A stretch of DNA of 53,582 nucleotides, taken from NCBI GenBank assembly GCA_039680785.1, contig JBDKSF010000036.1, positions 1-53,582 on the forward strand, read 5' to 3'. The translations under genes and the position numbers were made by a program. Positions 50,411 to 53,582 of this stretch are shown in pieces. Below the pieces are notes generated by a model. It saw only the letters and a list, made by a program, of their open reading frames with translations, did not search any database and was not told the origin of the DNA. The DNA comes from Candidatus Cloacimonas sp. Its GTDB lineage: Bacteria > Cloacimonadota > Cloacimonadia > Cloacimonadales > Cloacimonadaceae. Numbering within the stretch: position 1 is the first letter of the stretch; each line of letters begins with the position of its first letter.

Positions 50411-51339
50411 AAACGAAGTGGAAAATATCGCCCTATCTTTATGTCCTTCCAGCGTTGTTTTTGTTGCTTGCTTTCCGTCTAATCCCTATTGTCATGAGTT
50501 TTGTAATCAGCTTTTTTGATTGGTCACTAAAGGGAACGGGAAAATTCATCGGGTTAATGAACTATGCTAATATGTTGAAGGATGATGTTTTCTGGCAATC
50601 TATGGGCAACACACTTTGGTTAGTAATAATTGTAGTTCCTGCCAGCATTATCTTTTCATTGCTTTTTGCCGTTCTGCTAAATAACATAAAAGCGCTCAAA
50701 GGTCTTTTTAGAACTGTCTATTTTATGCCTTATGTAACTTCTTTGGTTGCCGTATCCATTGTCTGGAAACTGATGTTTAACGAGCAGACCGGTTTAATGA
50801 ACATATTACTTAGTTATGTAGGAATTGCTCCTCAAAAATGGCTTTCCGAATCCAGGGGAATTTTCCAAATGTTATTTTCGGGTTTGGGCATAAACTTGAA
50901 AGGTTGGATCGGAGGTCCTTCGCAGGCACTTTTTTCCATTATCATTATGACTGTTTGGAAGGGGCTGGGTTATAACACAATCATCTATCTTGCCGGTTTG
51001 CAAAATATTTCCAAGGTCTATTATGAAGCAGCGGAAATAGATGGTGCCAGCAAAACCAGACAATTCTTCAAAATTACTCTGCCTTTGGTTTCGCCAACCA
51101 CTTTTTATGTGCTGATAATGACAACCATCGTTACTTTTCAGACCTTTTCGCAGGTATATTTAATGACGGATAAAGGGGGTCCCCTAAATACCACCAAACT
51201 GATTGTTTACTATATTTATGAAAAGGGCTTTGATACACTGGAAATGGGTTATGCGAGCGCCGTCGCTTTAGCTTTATTTATAATCATTCTGGGTTTAACC
51301 ATTTACCAGAAACGGCTGGAAAAGTATGTTAATTATTAA
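50407..51339 (+). CDS. Sugar-type ABC transporter permease (MalF/UgpA-like)
   Basis: Inner-membrane subunit of a CUT1-type importer for oligosaccharides or glycerol phosphates. Six hydrophobic helices; the EAA loop that contacts the ATPase is YYEAAEIDGASKTRQFFKIT. 310 residues. ATGA overlap with the regulator gene upstream and 11 nt to the second permease. The substrate-binding protein and ATPase are not in the window; CUT1 systems often share one ATPase encoded elsewhere. Confidence 0.92.
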   Translation: MKTKWKISPYLYVLPALFLLLAFRLIPIVMSFVISFFDWSLKGTGKFIGLMNYANMLKDDVFWQSMGNTLWLVIIVVPASIIFSLLFAVLLNNIKALKGLFRTVYFMPYVTSLVAVSIVWKLMFNEQTGLMNILLSYVGIAPQKWLSESRGIFQMLFSGLGINLKGWIGGPSQALFSIIIMTVWKGLGYNTIIYLAGLQNISKVYYEAAEIDGASKTRQFFKITLPLVSPTTFYVLIMTTIVTFQTFSQVYLMTDKGGPLNTTKLIVYYIYEKGFDTLEMGYASAVALALFIIILGLTIYQKRLEKYVNY

Positions 51340-51350
51340 GGAAGTGCATA

Positions 51351-52337
51351 ATGGGTGAAACAATAAGAATGACGCTTATTTATATAGTTCTCATTATTTG
51401 CGGACTGGCAATGATCATTCCTTTTTTATGGATGCTTTCCACTTCATTGATGACCCAATCGGAATTTAACAAACAGGAAAGCGTTTTTATTCCCAAAGAG
51501 ACATATTATGTTTGGGATAAGGGAAATCAACAACAGAAGATAATTTTGGTGCAGGAAAAGGGCAAGATTAGCGTAGTTCATATATTAAACAACGATAATA
51601 AGATAATTGAAGAATATAAGGAAGTTCCCTCTGCGCAAGTAAAAAAGATTACTAAAGTCCCCAGTTTCCATTGGGATAATTATATTAAAGCATTTAACAA
51701 AGTTCCTTTCGCCATCTATTTTAAAAATACTATTTTAGTTAGTTTATTCACTTTGCTGGGTGTGTTAATTACTTCTCCGCTGGCAGCTTATGCTTTTGCC
51801 AGGATGGAATTTTTCGGTAGGGATTTCTTGTTCTATCTTTTTTTAAGTATGATGATGGTTCCTGAGCCAATTTACCTTGTTTCTTCTTATGTTTTACTGG
51901 ATAAAATTAGTTGGCTTGATACTTATCAAGCGCTTATCGTTCCTTGGTGTGTAAACATTTTTACCATATTTTTGTTCCGGCAGCATTTTAAATCCTTGCC
52001 GCAAGAACTTTTTGATGCAGCCGCCATTGACGGATGTAGTACTTTTGGAATGCTATGGAGAATTATGCTTCCTCTTTCCAAACCAGTGATTGCCACTGCT
52101 TCCATTTTTTCCTTGATTGGCAGTTGGAACAGTTTTATGTGGCCATTGGTTATGACTAACAGACCAGAACTAAGGGTGTTACAGGTAGGGCTTAGTTATT
52201 TTAATCAGGAAGCATCCACGCAGACCACTTTACTGATGGCTGCTTCCACTTTCAGTATTGTGCCCATTTTGATTTTGTTCTTTATGGCACAAAAACAAAT
52301 CATCGCCAGTTATGCAAAAGCAGGACTAAAGGACTAA
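51351..52337 (+). CDS. Sugar-type ABC transporter permease (MalG/UgpE-like) with an enlarged first periplasmic loop
   Basis: Partner of the preceding permease. The first helix LIYIVLIICGLAMIIPFLWM is followed by about 75 extra polar residues with several beta-strand-like stretches (QKIILVQEKGKISVVHI, residues about 45-105) before the rest of the family core begins near NYIKAFNKVPFAIYFKNT. The EAA loop is FDAAAIDGCSTFGMLWRIML. 328 residues against about 275 for the usual form. AAGGAAG precedes the ATG. Confidence 0.92.
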   Translation: MGETIRMTLIYIVLIICGLAMIIPFLWMLSTSLMTQSEFNKQESVFIPKETYYVWDKGNQQQKIILVQEKGKISVVHILNNDNKIIEEYKEVPSAQVKKITKVPSFHWDNYIKAFNKVPFAIYFKNTILVSLFTLLGVLITSPLAAYAFARMEFFGRDFLFYLFLSMMMVPEPIYLVSSYVLLDKISWLDTYQALIVPWCVNIFTIFLFRQHFKSLPQELFDAAAIDGCSTFGMLWRIMLPLSKPVIATASIFSLIGSWNSFMWPLVMTNRPELRVLQVGLSYFNQEASTQTTLLMAASTFSIVPILILFFMAQKQIIASYAKAGLKD

Positions 52338-52349
52338 AGGAGAAAAACA

Positions 52350-53582
52350 GTGGATGTAAAAGACATAAAGAAAAAAGCACAATTGCAAAAAGCGAAAGAA
52401 TCCGAAAAAATAACAAAAGAATATCAAAAACCAGTTCCGCATATTATTATTGACGATGAATCGCTGCGTCCCCAAAATATTGTTCCTATAAAGCTGAATC
52501 GCTGGATTGCCTTAAGTGTTTTTATCGTCACTTTAATTGTATATATGTGCACTCAATCCCGCACTATGAGTTTTTGGGATAGCGGAGAATATGCAACCTG
52601 TATCAGCATTTTGGGGGTTCCTCATCCGCCTGGAAATCCTTTTTATATTTTACTGGGTAGAGCTATTGTAGCCATTTTCGGTGGTTTTATTCCGCATGCC
52701 ATTTTGGCAGCTTTTATTTCCGGACTTTTTAGCGCCCTGGCAGTTATGTTCACTTATCTAATTGCCATTAAGTTAATTAGTATGATGAAAGTGAAGCCCT
52801 GGGAGGCAATTTTCGCAGGTGTTATCGCAGCTTTTTATACTGCTTTTTCTTTCACTTTTTGGATGAATGCAGTGGAAGCGGAGGTTTATTCGGGTTTGGT
52901 TTTCTTTGTAAACCTAATTTTCTGGCTTACTTTAACCTGGGTTCAGAAGAGCAGGGACTTTTCGCATCAGAACATTTTACTGTTAATTGCCTATCTGTTT
53001 TTCTTGGGTTTTTGTGTTCATCAAACTGCCTTACAGATAGCGCCCGCGATGTTGTTCATTGTATGTTATCCTCTTTTGCGGCAAGGCATTAAACAAGGCA
53101 GTTTTTTCCCGAAACTCATTATTTATTCCATCTTTTTATTAGTGGGATATTTCCTCTTTGGAGTAGTGGGAAAAAATGTTCAAATTGACGATCTGGATAA
53201 AATGGGTTTTGCACTTGTAGCAGTTATTATTATGTTTATTGAGCTAAGAAAGGTTTTGGATCGCAGAATTTGGCTTTTGGGAATTGCCTTAGTTTTAGTT
53301 GGGCTATCTTCACATATTTATTTAATGGTTCGAGCCGGGGAGCGACCTTTTATCAATGAAGGCAATCCCAGTAATTGGAAAATGTTTCAAGAATATGTAT
53401 TACGCAAACAATATGGCAATACCAGTTTTGTACAAAGGCGCGGCAATTTCTTTACCGATCAGTTAGGTTATCACTTTTTACGCTATTTTAATATGCAATG
53501 GTTAAACGAGCCATTTTTTACCAAATTTTTAGGAGTAACTTCTGGCTTGCTGAAACCCATAGCTAATATTTTCATTGCTTTT
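52350..53582 (+). CDS. DUF2723-family membrane protein (GT-C glycosyltransferase-like), 3' end beyond window
   Basis: The frame opens with GTG at 52350, 7 nt after AAAGGAG, and stays open for 411 codons to the window edge. After a charged N-terminus (about 65 residues) come a membrane helix and the conserved DUF2723 motif MSFWDSGEYATCISILGVPH followed by PPGNPFYILLGR. More hydrophobic helices follow, with FWMNAVEAEVYS, another typical motif. DUF2723 proteins are related to TMEM260, a protein O-mannosyltransferase; bacterial members occur widely in the FCB group. The acidic pair in the first loop is present. The preceding permease ends 12 nt upstream. Its function here, possibly protein O-glycosylation, is inference. 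Confidence 0.85.
   Translation, partial: MDVKDIKKKAQLQKAKESEKITKEYQKPVPHIIIDDESLRPQNIVPIKLNRWIALSVFIVTLIVYMCTQSRTMSFWDSGEYATCISILGVPHPPGNPFYILLGRAIVAIFGGFIPHAILAAFISGLFSALAVMFTYLIAIKLISMMKVKPWEAIFAGVIAAFYTAFSFTFWMNAVEAEVYSGLVFFVNLIFWLTLTWVQKSRDFSHQNILLLIAYLFFLGFCVHQTALQIAPAMLFIVCYPLLRQGIKQGSFFPKLIIYSIFLLVGYFLFGVVGKNVQIDDLDKMGFALVAVIIMFIELRKVLDRRIWLLGIALVLVGLSSHIYLMVRAGERPFINEGNPSNWKMFQEYVLRKQYGNTSFVQRRGNFFTDQLGYHFLRYFNMQWLNEPFFTKFLGVTSGLLKPIANIFIAF

Noticed and set aside
52859-53092. 77-residue plus-strand frame
   Set aside because: It lies in another frame inside the DUF2723 gene, which has the recognisable family motifs.
1-53582. tRNA, rRNA, transposase, integrase or toxin-antitoxin genes
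   Set aside because: None was recognised by reading both strands for conserved motifs; a covariance-model or profile search was not possible here.

Overview
The window reads as chromosomal DNA of a low-GC, anaerobic, amino-acid-fermenting diderm bacterium of the FCB group. The gene set fits Cloacimonadota (Candidatus Cloacimonas-like); this is an inference from gene content and not a database match. The anaerobic side is shown by HydF ([FeFe]-hydrogenase maturation), a four-subunit 2-oxoacid:ferredoxin oxidoreductase and an indolepyruvate-type oxidoreductase. The diderm envelope is shown by LptF/LptG, an LpxL-type acyltransferase and a C-terminal-Phe outer-membrane barrel. No tRNA, rRNA, IS element, prophage or CRISPR array was found.

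Layout. 1-3228: rlmN (cut by the window edge), deoC and a tandem thyX form a close-packed plus-strand group. 3530-4987: HtrA/Deg protease with its own promoter and a strong terminator. 5504-12047: hydF, nitrilase, ligA, lptF and lptG, mostly overlapping start-to-stop. 12182-15411: a two-subunit flavin/iron-sulfur amino-acid dehydrogenase. 15463-21085 (minus): a 2-oxoacid oxidoreductase operon (ferredoxin, alpha, beta, gamma), then a DUF2007-PyrE fusion, a methyltransferase and rnhB. 21086-21952: a repeat-rich intergenic region. 21953-24247: rlpA, psuG and an M55 D-aminopeptidase. 24491-43376 (minus): about 19 kb of co-directional genes with small gaps (trxA, acyltransferase, an 1829-residue dual Ser/Thr-His kinase, a 974-residue TPR lipoprotein-like or periplasmic protein, an outer-membrane barrel, a membrane protein, a divergent polysaccharide deacetylase, uppP, holA, malQ, iorA, iorB). 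43900-47088: myo-inositol-phosphate synthase, a TagB/TagF-like transferase and a sugar-phosphate/alcohol-phosphate nucleotidyltransferase. 47207-53582: aminotransferase, a HisKA-only protein, an NtrC-type regulator, two sugar-type ABC permeases and a DUF2723 membrane glycosyltransferase that runs off the window.

How the genes work together. Amino acids are probably deaminated (flavin dehydrogenase, aminotransferase), and the 2-oxoacids oxidised by the two ferredoxin-linked oxidoreductases; reduced ferredoxin could feed the hydrogenase that HydF matures. Envelope work is the second theme: LPS transport, lipid A acylation, undecaprenyl recycling, RlpA, and a kinase/TPR/barrel block that may sense or build the envelope.

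Most interesting signals. (1) An ino1 / TagF-like / cytidylyltransferase-like cluster that could make CDP-inositol and an inositol-phosphate surface polymer. (2) A 60-bp intergenic element present twice (5261-5320 and 21637-21696), with GTAAC/GTTAC pentamers in an identical 11-11-8-11-11 spacing. (3) Adjacent 110-bp and 33-bp tandem arrays of palindromes at 21172-21524. (4) A dual Ser/Thr-His kinase in a co-directional envelope gene block. (5) A HisKA-only protein translationally coupled to an NtrC-type regulator and to sugar permeases.
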